Both the position numbers and the translations under genes were made by a program. From Pirellulaceae bacterium (GTDB lineage: Bacteria > Planctomycetota > Planctomycetia > Pirellulales > Pirellulaceae): 64,000 nt of DNA. Below are positions 1-7,536 of the stretch, piece by piece. The notes under the pieces were generated by a model. That model was not told the origin of the DNA and did no database searches. It saw only the letters and a program-made list of their open reading frames with translations. How positions within the stretch are numbered: the stretch's first letter is position 1; every line of letters begins with the position of its first letter. Location: the NCBI GenBank assembly GCA_029243025.1, contig JAQWSU010000002.1, positions 124,001 to 188,000 of the forward strand, in the 5' to 3' direction.

Positions 1-362
1 CCTTTTTTTTGGGGGGGAGCCTGCGACTTTTCTCTTTGGTTTTCCCAATCCGTTCGCGTCTCGACCTCTCTTTGCCATCAGGATAGTCCTTGCTAGGTGG
101 CGCGGCTATCGGTGCCGCATCCTTGTGCAGCCCTTTTCAGCCCTCGGCAGTTCGATGGTTGATGTTGGTTTTATAAATGCCTACCGGATAGACGTTTAAG
201 TCTTCTCTTGTGGCGAAAAGTCGTCTCCGTTCGGCATTCTGGCACGACGCTTGCATTGCTGCCCATCGGAACTGCATTGATTCCGGGCCCGTTTCGATCA
301 GTTTTCTGGGTGAGCCTCATTGGCTCGAGATATGACTATCCTTCTCACAAGGCAAGACGATT
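1..362. other. Upstream region of amtB
   Basis: No gene is supported here. The left end starts with a T-run followed by a G-run, which may be the tail of a terminator of a gene outside the window. The stretch holds the sigma-54 promoter at 240-255 and an untranslated leader of roughly 95 bases before the amtB start at 363. I found no convincing NtrC-type inverted repeat upstream. Confidence 0.5.
240..255 (+). promoter_or_regulatory. Sigma-54 (-24/-12) promoter of amtB
   Basis: The 16 bases TGGCACGACGCTTGCA match the sigma-54 consensus TGGCACG-N4-TTGCA at every defined position, including the invariant GG and GC with correct spacing. Transcription would start near 266. Sigma-54 control of an ammonium transporter fits nitrogen-limitation regulation through an NtrC-type activator, which is inferred because no activator gene is in the window. 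Confidence 0.88.
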
Positions 363-1778
363 ATGTTTGACCACGCGATACTATTTCGGAAAAGCTTGCT
401 GCTTGCGGCGGTATTTGGACTAATGATCGGGACAGTCGGATCGGTTTCGCTGGCTCAGGAGGAGGCTACCGCGACGAAGGAGGCTACCGCGACTGAAGCG
501 ACCCCCCCAGCAGAAGCCACGAAGCCAGAAGCACCGGCCGAATCAGCGTCGGTATTGGCTTTTGCTTTCGACAACTTTGCTCTCTTTATTTGTGCTGTCC
601 TGGTCTTGTTCATGCAGGCCGGATTCGGGATGCTCGAAGCCGGTCTGAACACGGCGAAGAGTACGGTGAATATTCTCTGTAAGAACCTGATGGATCTTTG
701 TGTCGGAGTGTTGCTCTTCTTTTTCGTTGGATACGGACTGATGTACCCCGGCTATGAAGAGGGTGACAACAAGTACATCAACTTTGGAGCGCCGATGATC
801 AGTGCTTTCGATGGAGAGCCGGGCCCTGGAGTTTTGCTGCCGCAGGTTGATTTCCTCTTCCAGGTTGCTTTTGCTGCAACTGCAGCGACCATCGTCTCTG
901 GCGCCGTTGCCGGACGGATGAAATTTGGATCTTATCTCATTTATAGTGCATTCTTGACCGGTTTGATTTATCCTATCAGCGGATATTGGAAATGGGGTGG
1001 TGGTTGGCTCGATCAGCTTGGGTTCTATGATTTTGCTGGTTCGATCGTCGTGCACGCGGTGGGTGGTTTCGCTGGGTTGGCAGGAGCCATTGTTTTGGGG
1101 CCGCGTTTAGGAAGATTTGTTGACGGAAAGTCGAATCCGATTCCTGGACACAATTTGACGTTTGCTGCTCTCGGAGTATTTATTTTGTGGGTGGGGTGGT
1201 ACGGCTTTAATCCTGGTAGTCAGTTGGCTTTTTCGTCTGTTGCAGATATTGAGGCTGTTGTCATGATTGCCACTAACACGACGCTTGCTCCTGCTGCCGG
1301 TGGAATCGTCTGCATGCTGATCGCATGGCTGATCTACGGCAAGCCTGACTTGACAATGGGGCTCAACGGGGCACTCGGCGGTTTAGTCGGTATCACGGCT
1401 AACTGTGACAGCGTGACAAACCTTGAAGCCATCGCGATCGGTGGTGTGGCCGGTGCTGTTGTCTTGTTTGGCGTCCTGTTGCTCGAGAAGCTTAAGATCG
1501 ACGATCCAGTCGGAGCATTCCCTGTCCACGGGTTGGCCGGGATTTGGGGCGGTATCGCAACTGGTATCTTTGGCGATTACGCTTTGGGAATTCAAGTGCT
1601 TGGATCACTCGTGATTCCACTGTGGGCGTTTTCTACGATGTTTATCCTGTTTGCTGTGCTCAAAGCGATTGGCTTCTTGAGAGTTTCGGCGACGGATGAA
1701 GAAATCGGTCTGGATATCTCCGAGCACGGTATGCGAGCTTACGGGCCGGGCACTGTGAGTGCTGGAGGACAAAACTAA
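363..1778 (+). CDS. amtB: Ammonium transporter (Amt/MEP/Rh family)
   Basis: Conducts ammonium/ammonia across the cytoplasmic membrane. The 471-residue product starts with a signal-peptide-like segment (about 1-31, ending SLAQ) and a Thr/Ala/Glu-rich linker (about 32-60), then the eleven-helix Amt domain. Family motifs are present: QAGFGMLEAG, the pore aspartate in DFAGS (about D223), and the twin pore histidines at about H231 (VVHAVGG) and H389 (PVHGLAG). There is no fused C-terminal PII or kinase domain. The gene stands alone: no glnK follows, which is unusual because amtB-glnK pairs are common. It has its own sigma-54 promoter and its own terminator at 1891-1924. Function is secure from the motifs; nitrogen-dependent expression is inferred. 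Confidence 0.95.
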   Translation: MFDHAILFRKSLLLAAVFGLMIGTVGSVSLAQEEATATKEATATEATPPAEATKPEAPAESASVLAFAFDNFALFICAVLVLFMQAGFGMLEAGLNTAKSTVNILCKNLMDLCVGVLLFFFVGYGLMYPGYEEGDNKYINFGAPMISAFDGEPGPGVLLPQVDFLFQVAFAATAATIVSGAVAGRMKFGSYLIYSAFLTGLIYPISGYWKWGGGWLDQLGFYDFAGSIVVHAVGGFAGLAGAIVLGPRLGRFVDGKSNPIPGHNLTFAALGVFILWVGWYGFNPGSQLAFSSVADIEAVVMIATNTTLAPAAGGIVCMLIAWLIYGKPDLTMGLNGALGGLVGITANCDSVTNLEAIAIGGVAGAVVLFGVLLLEKLKIDDPVGAFPVHGLAGIWGGIATGIFGDYALGIQVLGSLVIPLWAFSTMFILFAVLKAIGFLRVSATDEEIGLDISEHGMRAYGPGTVSAGGQN

Positions 1779-1823
1779 GGAAATTGATGAAGCTTTCTTC
1801 GGCTCTTGCCTGGGGCCAGAAGG

Positions 1824-1875
1824 ATACCCCAAGGGTTCGGGGAAGTGTCCGCCTCATTTCCTCGAACCGGGGTAT
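1824..1875 (+). other. Extended hairpin in the amtB 3' UTR
   Basis: ATACCCC and GGTTCG in the left arm (1824-1839) pair with CGAACC and GGGGTAT in the right arm (1863-1875), giving a 13-pair stem with a small bulge and a loop of about 23 bases. It has no U-tract of its own and lies 16 bases before the real terminator, so it may stabilise the transcript. Confidence 0.5.
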
Positions 1876-1890
1876 TTCTTATTGAGCTTG

Positions 1891-1924
1891 AAACGTGACT
1901 CAGAAATGGGTCACGTTTTTTTTT
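1891..1924 (+). terminator. Rho-independent terminator of amtB
   Basis: AACGTGAC at 1892-1899 pairs with GTCACGTT at 1910-1917 around a short loop, followed by an uninterrupted T-run to 1924. It is a classical intrinsic terminator. Confidence 0.88.
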
Positions 1925-2094
1925 GAGGGCACTCTTGCGCTGGAAGGGATGCCAAGTTAATCGTTCGCTGCCCCGCAGTGCGCTGTTTAGCTGCTTTGCT
2001 GATCCACTCGAACTTTCCATCACTTTTCTGTCGTTGGTGACGAGCAGGCGGAATAATTTTGACCGCTTGAGGACGCCTTCGAGGGCAGACTCAC

Positions 2095-3057
2095 TTAGGT
2101 GGAGTAGACCCAACGGCCCAACAAGAGTGTGGGGACCAAAAGCGCCAGGACGCATACCGCGTAGAACGGCCCGACAACGGCGAGACAGATTGCCGCGTTG
2201 AGAACGATCAGTGTCATGATTGCTTGCTTTACTGCAGCTTGGACATGCGAGGGGGTGGGCGAATGAATCGCGTGGCCGCAGCGACGAAAGACTGCAAAAG
2301 TGAGAACGATCAAGAGTAAAGGCCAGACGACGGCGTTTGTGAAGAGCGTAGGCGTTGCTGCGGGAGAAAACGGAAATAGGCCGAGCAACACGATTCCGAG
2401 CAGCATGACGGTCGTGGCTGAAATTAAACGGGAACGACGACTGTCGTGGGCCTCGTTTCTCGCAAACCAAGTGACCCCTACGATATAGACTCCCATCCCA
2501 CCCGCGACGAGCCATTGGTCGGCGTTGAAGCCGAAAAGGGACGAAAAGTTCCGATCGATGCTCATGCCGAGTAAGACATTCAGGAGACGACAACTGCCCA
2601 TCGCCAGGGGAGCGAGAAAAGTTTTTTTGACGACTCCATCGTAGGTGACGATCATGAATGCCAGTAACGTGGCGATGATTCCCGCTCGCGAAGTTGAGCC
2701 TTGCTCAAAGGCATGAAGTGTATCAACGAGCCAAGCGGAACTGATTCCAAATGCGAGCAATGCAACGCCCAGGATCGTCGCGCTACCTTTGTTGATACGA
2801 CCGGAGGGTAGCGGGCGATCCGGCCGGTCTCGCTGGTCAACGGCAAAATCGAAAACATCGTTTAGAACCATACCCGCGAGATAGAGGCAGGAAGATGCGA
2901 TTACCAGTCCTGAGAATGTAAATATCTGTTCGGGAAGTTTGCCGCCGACAAATAAAAACCCCATCGTGACGTCAGCAACGGCTGTGAACACATTTGGGAT
3001 TCTGAGTAATTGAAGATAGGCAAGCAGCCGTGAACTCGATCTGGATGCAGAATTCAT
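2095..3057 (-). CDS. UbiA-family prenyltransferase
   Basis: Integral-membrane enzyme of the UbiA superfamily, which attaches polyprenyl chains to aromatic or other acceptors. About 320 residues with multiple hydrophobic helices. The first Asp-rich motif is visible as NDVFDFAVDQRD followed by RPLPSG, and the second region carries YDGVVKKT, where part of the second motif is replaced. I chose the ATG at 3057 over the longer frame from 3213 because the extra N-terminus overlaps the upstream gene and is not hydrophobic. It lies 44 bases downstream of a TIM-barrel gene on the same strand. A UbiA-like protein next to a sugar-isomerase-like TIM barrel resembles parts of Ebo-type clusters (EboC/EboE), but the other Ebo genes are absent. 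The substrate cannot be told; menaquinone synthesis is an alternative. Confidence 0.82.
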   Translation of the reverse strand: MNSASRSSSRLLAYLQLLRIPNVFTAVADVTMGFLFVGGKLPEQIFTFSGLVIASSCLYLAGMVLNDVFDFAVDQRDRPDRPLPSGRINKGSATILGVALLAFGISSAWLVDTLHAFEQGSTSRAGIIATLLAFMIVTYDGVVKKTFLAPLAMGSCRLLNVLLGMSIDRNFSSLFGFNADQWLVAGGMGVYIVGVTWFARNEAHDSRRSRLISATTVMLLGIVLLGLFPFSPAATPTLFTNAVVWPLLLIVLTFAVFRRCGHAIHSPTPSHVQAAVKQAIMTLIVLNAAICLAVVGPFYAVCVLALLVPTLLLGRWVYST

Positions 3058-3101
3058 CAAATCGCTGCCCTGCTCTGTTTTGATGACGCCGTTTTGATGG
3101 C

Positions 3102-3962
3102 CTAGGTGAACGTAATTCCAATCTCGTTCGCAATCTTCATCAAGTATTCTCGCGCCTCGTGGGCGGCCTGATCGGGGCTGTCGATATAGGGATAAAGTTC
3201 GACCGTGACCCAATCATCATAGCCTGTCGCCTGGATCGCTTTCAGAGTTGCTGCAAAATCAATTGCTCCGGTGCCAGGGATCATGTGCTCATGTACCCGC
3301 GACGCGGCGATGTCCTCGAAGTGATAATGGCGTGTGTACGGCGCCATCTTTTCGACCCAGTCTTCGGGATCTTCGTTAACACAATAAGCGTGTCCAATGT
3401 CAAAATTCAGTCCGATCATTTTCGAGTCAATTCGATCGGTGAAGGCGAGGTATTGGTCGAAACGTTCGATCAGAAGTTCCGGCTCTGGCTCAATTAATAG
3501 TTGCACGCCGAGGTTTTCTGCGACCTCGACGCATGGCATGAATTCATCATAAAAAAGATTGGCCGCATCATCCCAGCTTTGTCCGGCGGCCAAATGGCCG
3601 CCGGGTTCGGTCGTGATATTTGGCGCACCAATCTCCTTGGCCAACATTAAGGCACGTTTCGTGTGCTCACGGCGGATAGCTCGATAGTGAGGATCGGGAT
3701 CGGTCCAGCCGGGGTGCCAGTAGGGCTGTCGGGGATCATCAATTGCGTTCATCATGAACGCATTGATGTTCGCCACCGTCAGGTGATGTTCTTCGAGGTG
3801 ATCGCGAATCGACTGTTTACGTTCTTCTAATAAGCCGGCGGGCCAAGCGTGTGGCACATCCGCCAAAACTTCGATTCCACGGTATCCCAGGCTCGAAATC
3901 TTTCGGATCGTATCTTCAATCGAGAAATGCATGTAAGCATTACTGCTGAAGGCCAATTTCAT
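3102..3962 (-). CDS. Sugar phosphate isomerase/epimerase-like TIM barrel protein
   Basis: Member of the AP-endonuclease-2/xylose-isomerase-like TIM barrel family (286 residues). It opens with MKLAFSSNAY and carries the usual metal-site segments: IEPEPEL with a glutamate near mid-protein, NFDIGHAYC (Asp and His), HFEDIA, and the late VTVELYPY with a final glutamate. Such proteins isomerise or epimerise sugars and polyols at a divalent metal. The start at 3962 has a GAGGAG Shine-Dalgarno eight bases upstream; the longer frame from 3998 lacks one. It is probably co-transcribed with the prenyltransferase downstream and possibly with the ABC exporter genes upstream (89-base gap). The specific substrate is unknown. 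Confidence 0.85.
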   Translation of the reverse strand: MKLAFSSNAYMHFSIEDTIRKISSLGYRGIEVLADVPHAWPAGLLEERKQSIRDHLEEHHLTVANINAFMMNAIDDPRQPYWHPGWTDPDPHYRAIRREHTKRALMLAKEIGAPNITTEPGGHLAAGQSWDDAANLFYDEFMPCVEVAENLGVQLLIEPEPELLIERFDQYLAFTDRIDSKMIGLNFDIGHAYCVNEDPEDWVEKMAPYTRHYHFEDIAASRVHEHMIPGTGAIDFAATLKAIQATGYDDWVTVELYPYIDSPDQAAHEAREYLMKIANEIGITFT

Positions 3963-4051
3963 TCCATCGCTCCTCGAAAATCTGTCAACCAAACTCAAGA
4001 TTCTACCTTGAACCTATCGCCCTCGAAACCGCACCTGCGGGGGCGATGGAT

Positions 4052-4924
4052 TTAGCTGCTTGCGCTGCGGTAACTGGCTAATGCACGCTGGAAAATCAGC
4101 CGGCTGGCAAGCAAACTACCCAAAGTTGCGACGATTGCGAAAGCAGCCAATTGCGAGCTGCTGCTGTTCCAGGGCTGCAGCGGTTTCGCCAGCAGGCGGG
4201 CCGGGACATTGATCACGATCAGTACAGGGATAATGAAAGTGAAGAAGTTCCGAAGCGGCTGTCCGAAGGTGCCGGAGTAGATTTCCATCGGGTATCGCGA
4301 AAAATTCGTGATATAGAACCAAAAGTTGTACAGCGTTTGATTGCGACCAAGCCAAATGCTCGTCGCGGCCAGACTGATCATCAGGCTGTAAAGAATCGTG
4401 ACACCACAGGCGAGGTAGAATGGGTAGAGGAAAAATGCGATAGGATGGATTGTGAGTGGATTTTGGCTCCGCGTGGTTAGCTCAATCAGGCTCACAATGA
4501 GCAGGATCATACCCACGCCAAAGTTTGCAAGAGAAGACCATTCGACGCGATGGATGGAGATTAAAAATTGGGTATCGATCGGTTTTAACAAGGCAAAATC
4601 TAGATTGCCTGAGCGGATCAATTCGCTGAATTCTTGGGCATTTGGCATGAAGAAAGCTTGCACCACGCTGTTGATAAGCATGGTGGTGGCCAAGAAGACA
4701 AAAAACTGATATTTGCCCCAGCCCGTTCCGTCTGTTGTAGTGGCGCCAATTTCTGTCGTGTATTGGAAAATCAAAAGATAGAAGCCAAGGTTCATCAACA
4801 CCCAGGACATGGATGAGATACATTCGATCAGGAAATTTGATCGAAAGGACATGTCACGCACCAAACTATTTCGGACGATCGTCCAAAACACGGTTGAATA
4901 GGATGTTCGGTGTGGCGAGCTCAT
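4052..4924 (-). CDS. ABC-2 family transporter permease (second subunit)
   Basis: Membrane subunit of an ABC exporter of the ABC-2/DUF990 type (290 residues, about six helices). The conserved 'RSGNLDFALLKP' segment after the second helix is typical of this permease family. The ATG at 4924 has GGAGG nine bases upstream, overlapping the stop codon of the preceding permease gene, which implies translational coupling. It forms a half-pair with the 4930-5766 gene, so the transporter is probably a heterodimeric channel. The transported compound is unknown; relatives export drugs, lipids or polysaccharides. Confidence 0.85.
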   Translation of the reverse strand: MSSPHRTSYSTVFWTIVRNSLVRDMSFRSNFLIECISSMSWVLMNLGFYLLIFQYTTEIGATTTDGTGWGKYQFFVFLATTMLINSVVQAFFMPNAQEFSELIRSGNLDFALLKPIDTQFLISIHRVEWSSLANFGVGMILLIVSLIELTTRSQNPLTIHPIAFFLYPFYLACGVTILYSLMISLAATSIWLGRNQTLYNFWFYITNFSRYPMEIYSGTFGQPLRNFFTFIIPVLIVINVPARLLAKPLQPWNSSSSQLAAFAIVATLGSLLASRLIFQRALASYRSASS

Positions 4925-4929
4925 CCCTT

Positions 4930-5766
4930 TTAGCCTCCAAATCCGCTGTAGCGATTGATTCCACGACGCCAAAGCACACGACTCAAGAAAATAAAGAATA
5001 AGATCCAGAGCGCCTCAATCAGCAAGCCTTTGACCAGCGCCATTCCCTCGATTTTTCCGAGAAAGACTGCCGACGGGAAATAAGCCAAGTATTGAAGTGG
5101 GAGCCACTCGACAATTGTCCGCCAGGGTTCCGGCAACATATCGAGCGGAAACATGTGTCCGGATAGGAAAAAACTAAATAGCATGTAGACGAATAATAAC
5201 GAGCTCACCTCGAGGAACCAAAAACTGATGAGTCCGATGCACGATTCCAGGAAGAAGCCCAGTAGGAATCCCATCACGAGCGAACTGGCAAAAGCCAGCA
5301 GGGTAATCGGGTCGGGCCAGCCATCGTTAAAGTAGTTTCGGCAAACGAAGAACACAAATGCGAACGGTAATGTGGCTACCGAGTAATAAGCCAGTTTGTG
5401 TGCGATTCGCGAAAGCAACAGAAATCCAGTCATGTCAATTGGCTGAATCAGAAACTTTTTGATTTCACCATTTCGCACTTGCAAGCCGATCCCGCTGGCC
5501 AACGCCGGCATACTTGAGAAAGCGCGGCTTATCATCGTCAGCAGATAATAGGCCACGAAGTCGTGGTAACTGTAATTTCGGATTGTGCCGGATGTGTCTC
5601 GGGCATCACCATTCATGCCCTCGAAGATTGCCGCCCAAAGAAAGATCTGAGTCACGATTGGTAGGAACCGCATCAGCGTACCCAAGGCAAAATCGCCTCG
5701 GTAAACCAAACGTTCCTCGAGGGCGATTTTCAGGATCGTCCACCAAGTGGCTACTCTTGCGAACAT
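4930..5766 (-). CDS. ABC-2 family transporter permease (first subunit)
   Basis: 278-residue membrane protein of the same ABC-2 type as its neighbour. Residues 1-40 begin with a short amphipathic cytoplasmic stretch, followed by six hydrophobic segments. The family hallmark 'RNGEIKKFLIQPID' sits after the second helix, parallel to RSGNLDFALLKP in the paired subunit. The gene lies between the ATPase gene (12-base gap) and the second permease (5-base gap), so all three form one transcription unit read leftwards from about 6780. Confidence 0.86.
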   Translation of the reverse strand: MFARVATWWTILKIALEERLVYRGDFALGTLMRFLPIVTQIFLWAAIFEGMNGDARDTSGTIRNYSYHDFVAYYLLTMISRAFSSMPALASGIGLQVRNGEIKKFLIQPIDMTGFLLLSRIAHKLAYYSVATLPFAFVFFVCRNYFNDGWPDPITLLAFASSLVMGFLLGFFLESCIGLISFWFLEVSSLLFVYMLFSFFLSGHMFPLDMLPEPWRTIVEWLPLQYLAYFPSAVFLGKIEGMALVKGLLIEALWILFFIFLSRVLWRRGINRYSGFGG

Positions 5767-5778
5767 TTGAAACCGTCG

Positions 5779-6777
5779 TTATTTCGTTGGGGTTGCCGAA
5801 TGGGGGCCTTCGGAGTACATGCTGGCGATCACTTCCTCGAGCGGTGGATCTTCGACGCTGACGTCCTCGATCGAATGGCGATCCAGGATGGAAGCCAGGC
5901 TGCGAGCGACGTATTGTCGTTCAATTCGCAGTGTTGCCTTGGGAGATTCGATTTTCAGGATTTGGCCGTAGCGATCTAAATCTGTTGGAACGCTGTCTTC
6001 GGCAAACAACAACGTCACTAATTTGGAGCCGCTGAAGCGATCCACGATGCCTTTCAGCGAACCGTCGTATTTGATTTGACCATCGGTGATGATGATGACA
6101 CGTTGGCAGAGGGCTGCCACATCCTTCATGTAGTGGCTGGTGAGCAGGACCGTGGTGTTTCGCTCCTGTTGATATTGCTTGAGGAATTGTTGAATGTTGT
6201 ATTGAGCGACAACATCGAGTCCGATGGTTGGTTCATCCAGAAATAGCACTCGCGGAGAATGGAGCAATGCGGCGATGAGTTCCATCTTCATACGCTCGCC
6301 AAGTGATAATTCCCGGACCGGTTGTTTCAAGAGTCTGGCGACGCCCAGCAATGACGTAAGTTGGTCGCAAGTACGATTGAATTCTTGGGAATCGATCCGA
6401 TAAATCTGCTGATGCAAGCGAAGAGATTCTTGGGCCGGTAGATCCCACCACAATTGGTTCTTTTGTCCCATCACCAACGCGAATTGGCGACGATATTCGT
6501 TTTCCCGCTTCCAGGGGACGTGCCCGAGCACGGTCGCTTGCCCTGATGTGGGGTAAACGACACCGGAGAGCAGTTTCAAGGTGGTGGTCTTGCCGGCTCC
6601 ATTCGGCCCCAGAAAGGCGACGAATTCCCCCGATTGGACCGTCAGGTCGATGGATCGCACCGCCTCAACGTCACGGTATTCACGCCGGAACAGACCGCGC
6701 AGCGACGCGCCAAGCCCTTCTTGCTTCTGATAGACGCGATAGGTTTTGACGAGGTCTCGGATTTCAATGGTCGGCAT
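5779..6777 (-). CDS. ABC transporter ATP-binding protein
   Basis: ATPase subunit (332 residues) powering the two ABC-2 permeases encoded downstream. Visible motifs are Walker [11 protein letters not shown] (57-66, K63), the signature [11 protein letters not shown], Walker [13 protein letters not shown] and an H-loop in LLTSHYM. An N-terminal stretch [14 protein letters not shown] before the core is seen in NatA/CcmA-type ATPases working with DUF990 permeases. I start it at ATG 6777 (MPTIEIRDL); the frame extends to 6831 but that part has no homology-like features. There is no Shine-Dalgarno at 6777, but a perfect TATAAT lies seven bases upstream, which suggests a leaderless mRNA. Confidence 0.9.
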   Translation of the reverse strand: MPTIEIRDLVKTYRVYQKQEGLGASLRGLFRREYRDVEAVRSIDLTVQSGEFVAFLGPNGAGKTTTLKLLSGVVYPTSGQATVLGHVPWKRENEYRRQFALVMGQKNQLWWDLPAQESLRLHQQIYRIDSQEFNRTCDQLTSLLGVARLLKQPVRELSLGERMKMELIAALLHSPRVLFLDEPTIGLDVVAQYNIQQFLKQYQQERNTTVLLTSHYMKDVAALCQRVIIITDGQIKYDGSLKGIVDRFSGSKLVTLLFAEDSVPTDLDRYGQILKIESPKATLRIERQYVARSLASILDRHSIEDVSVEDPPLEEVIASMYSEGPHSATPTK

Positions 6778-6784
6778 GGCGTGG

Positions 6785-6790
6785 ATTATA
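6785..6790 (-). promoter_or_regulatory. -10 element of the ABC exporter operon, leaderless start
   Basis: Read on the minus strand, TATAAT ends seven bases before the ATG at 6777, which would place the transcription start at or very near the A of the start codon. The -35 region is poor. There is no ribosome-binding site, consistent with leaderless translation. Confidence 0.5.
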
Positions 6791-6873
6791 GAAGGCACAG
6801 CATTTGACGGGAAGTGTCGCTGACTGACCAATTGTTTGATCTAAGTACCGTTTGCAGCCCAAGTTGGATCGCG

Positions 6874-6902
6874 TTGTCGCAGTTGGGGCCTTTCGCTATA
6901 AT
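6874..6902 (+). promoter_or_regulatory. Sigma-70-type promoter of ispF-cysS
   Basis: TTGTCG (6874-6879) and TATAAT (6897-6902) are separated by 17 bases. Transcription would start near 6909, leaving about 80 bases of leader before the ispF GTG at 6990. Confidence 0.7.
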
Positions 6903-6989
6903 CCGCGCTGCGTTGGCTGGATGACGGCCTCGGGACGGCTGGCTCCGGATTGCAGTCTGGCGAAGTTCCCCCCATTTGGCGAAAATATC

Positions 6990-7487
6990 GTGACCCTCTC
7001 TCTCTATCCTCGCATCGGTATCGGCCACGATACGCACCGTTTGGGTGAAGGTGGCCCGTTGCGTTTAGGCGGGGTGGAGGTGGAGTGCGATCGCCACCTG
7101 GTGGGGCATAGCGACGCCGATGTTCTCTTGCATGCTGTCACGGATGCATTGTTGGGTGCGATCTCCTCCGGGGATATTGGAGAGCTCTTTCCTGATACGG
7201 ATGACGCTAACGATCAACGCGATTCGGCCGATTTTGTACTGGCTGCTCTGGGGAAAGTCCAGGCGGTTGGATTTCAGGTCGGCAATCTGGATTGTGTGAT
7301 CCATGCTCAAAGGCCGAAGCTGTCAGCCTACAAAAAGCCGATTTGCCACCGATTGGCGGAACTGCTCCAGGTGCCACCCGAAGCGGTGGGCGTCAAAGCC
7401 AAAACGGGTGAGTTGGTTGGGCCGGTGGGCCGCCGGGAGGCGATCGTGGCACAGTGTGTCGTGTTGCTCATCCCCGCATGTAGTTAG
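6990..7487 (+). CDS. ispF: 2-C-methyl-D-erythritol 2,4-cyclodiphosphate synthase
   Basis: Fifth step of the MEP pathway to isoprenoid precursors: cyclises CDP-methylerythritol phosphate, releasing CMP. The protein from the GTG at 6990 is 165 residues, close to the usual 155-165. The metal ligands are visible: D14 and H16 in RIGIGHDTH and H48 in DADVLLH, followed by DALLGAISSGDIGELFPD. Near the C-terminus KAKTGELVGPVGRREAI matches the CDP-binding segment. The frame is open to 6852, but only sequence from 6990 fits the family and the extra part overlaps the promoter. cysS follows after 49 bases; ispF-cysS adjacency occurs in many bacteria. Confidence 0.93.
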   Translation: MTLSLYPRIGIGHDTHRLGEGGPLRLGGVEVECDRHLVGHSDADVLLHAVTDALLGAISSGDIGELFPDTDDANDQRDSADFVLAALGKVQAVGFQVGNLDCVIHAQRPKLSAYKKPICHRLAELLQVPPEAVGVKAKTGELVGPVGRREAIVAQCVVLLIPACS

Positions 7488-7536
7488 GAAACAGGAAACG
7501 GATTGAATTCTTCTCGGCGACTGAACGGACCAAGCT

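Larger units (their letters stand above)
1779..2094. other. Intergenic region between convergent amtB and ubiA-like gene
   Basis: No gene is supported. It contains a long hairpin (1824-1875) and the amtB terminator (1891-1924). The rest, up to the stop codon of the minus-strand prenyltransferase at 2095, shows no clear signal. Confidence 0.5.

Noticed and set aside
543-1055. Open frame on the minus strand inside amtB
   Set aside because: Lies wholly antisense to a secure gene and its translation lacks any domain-like pattern.
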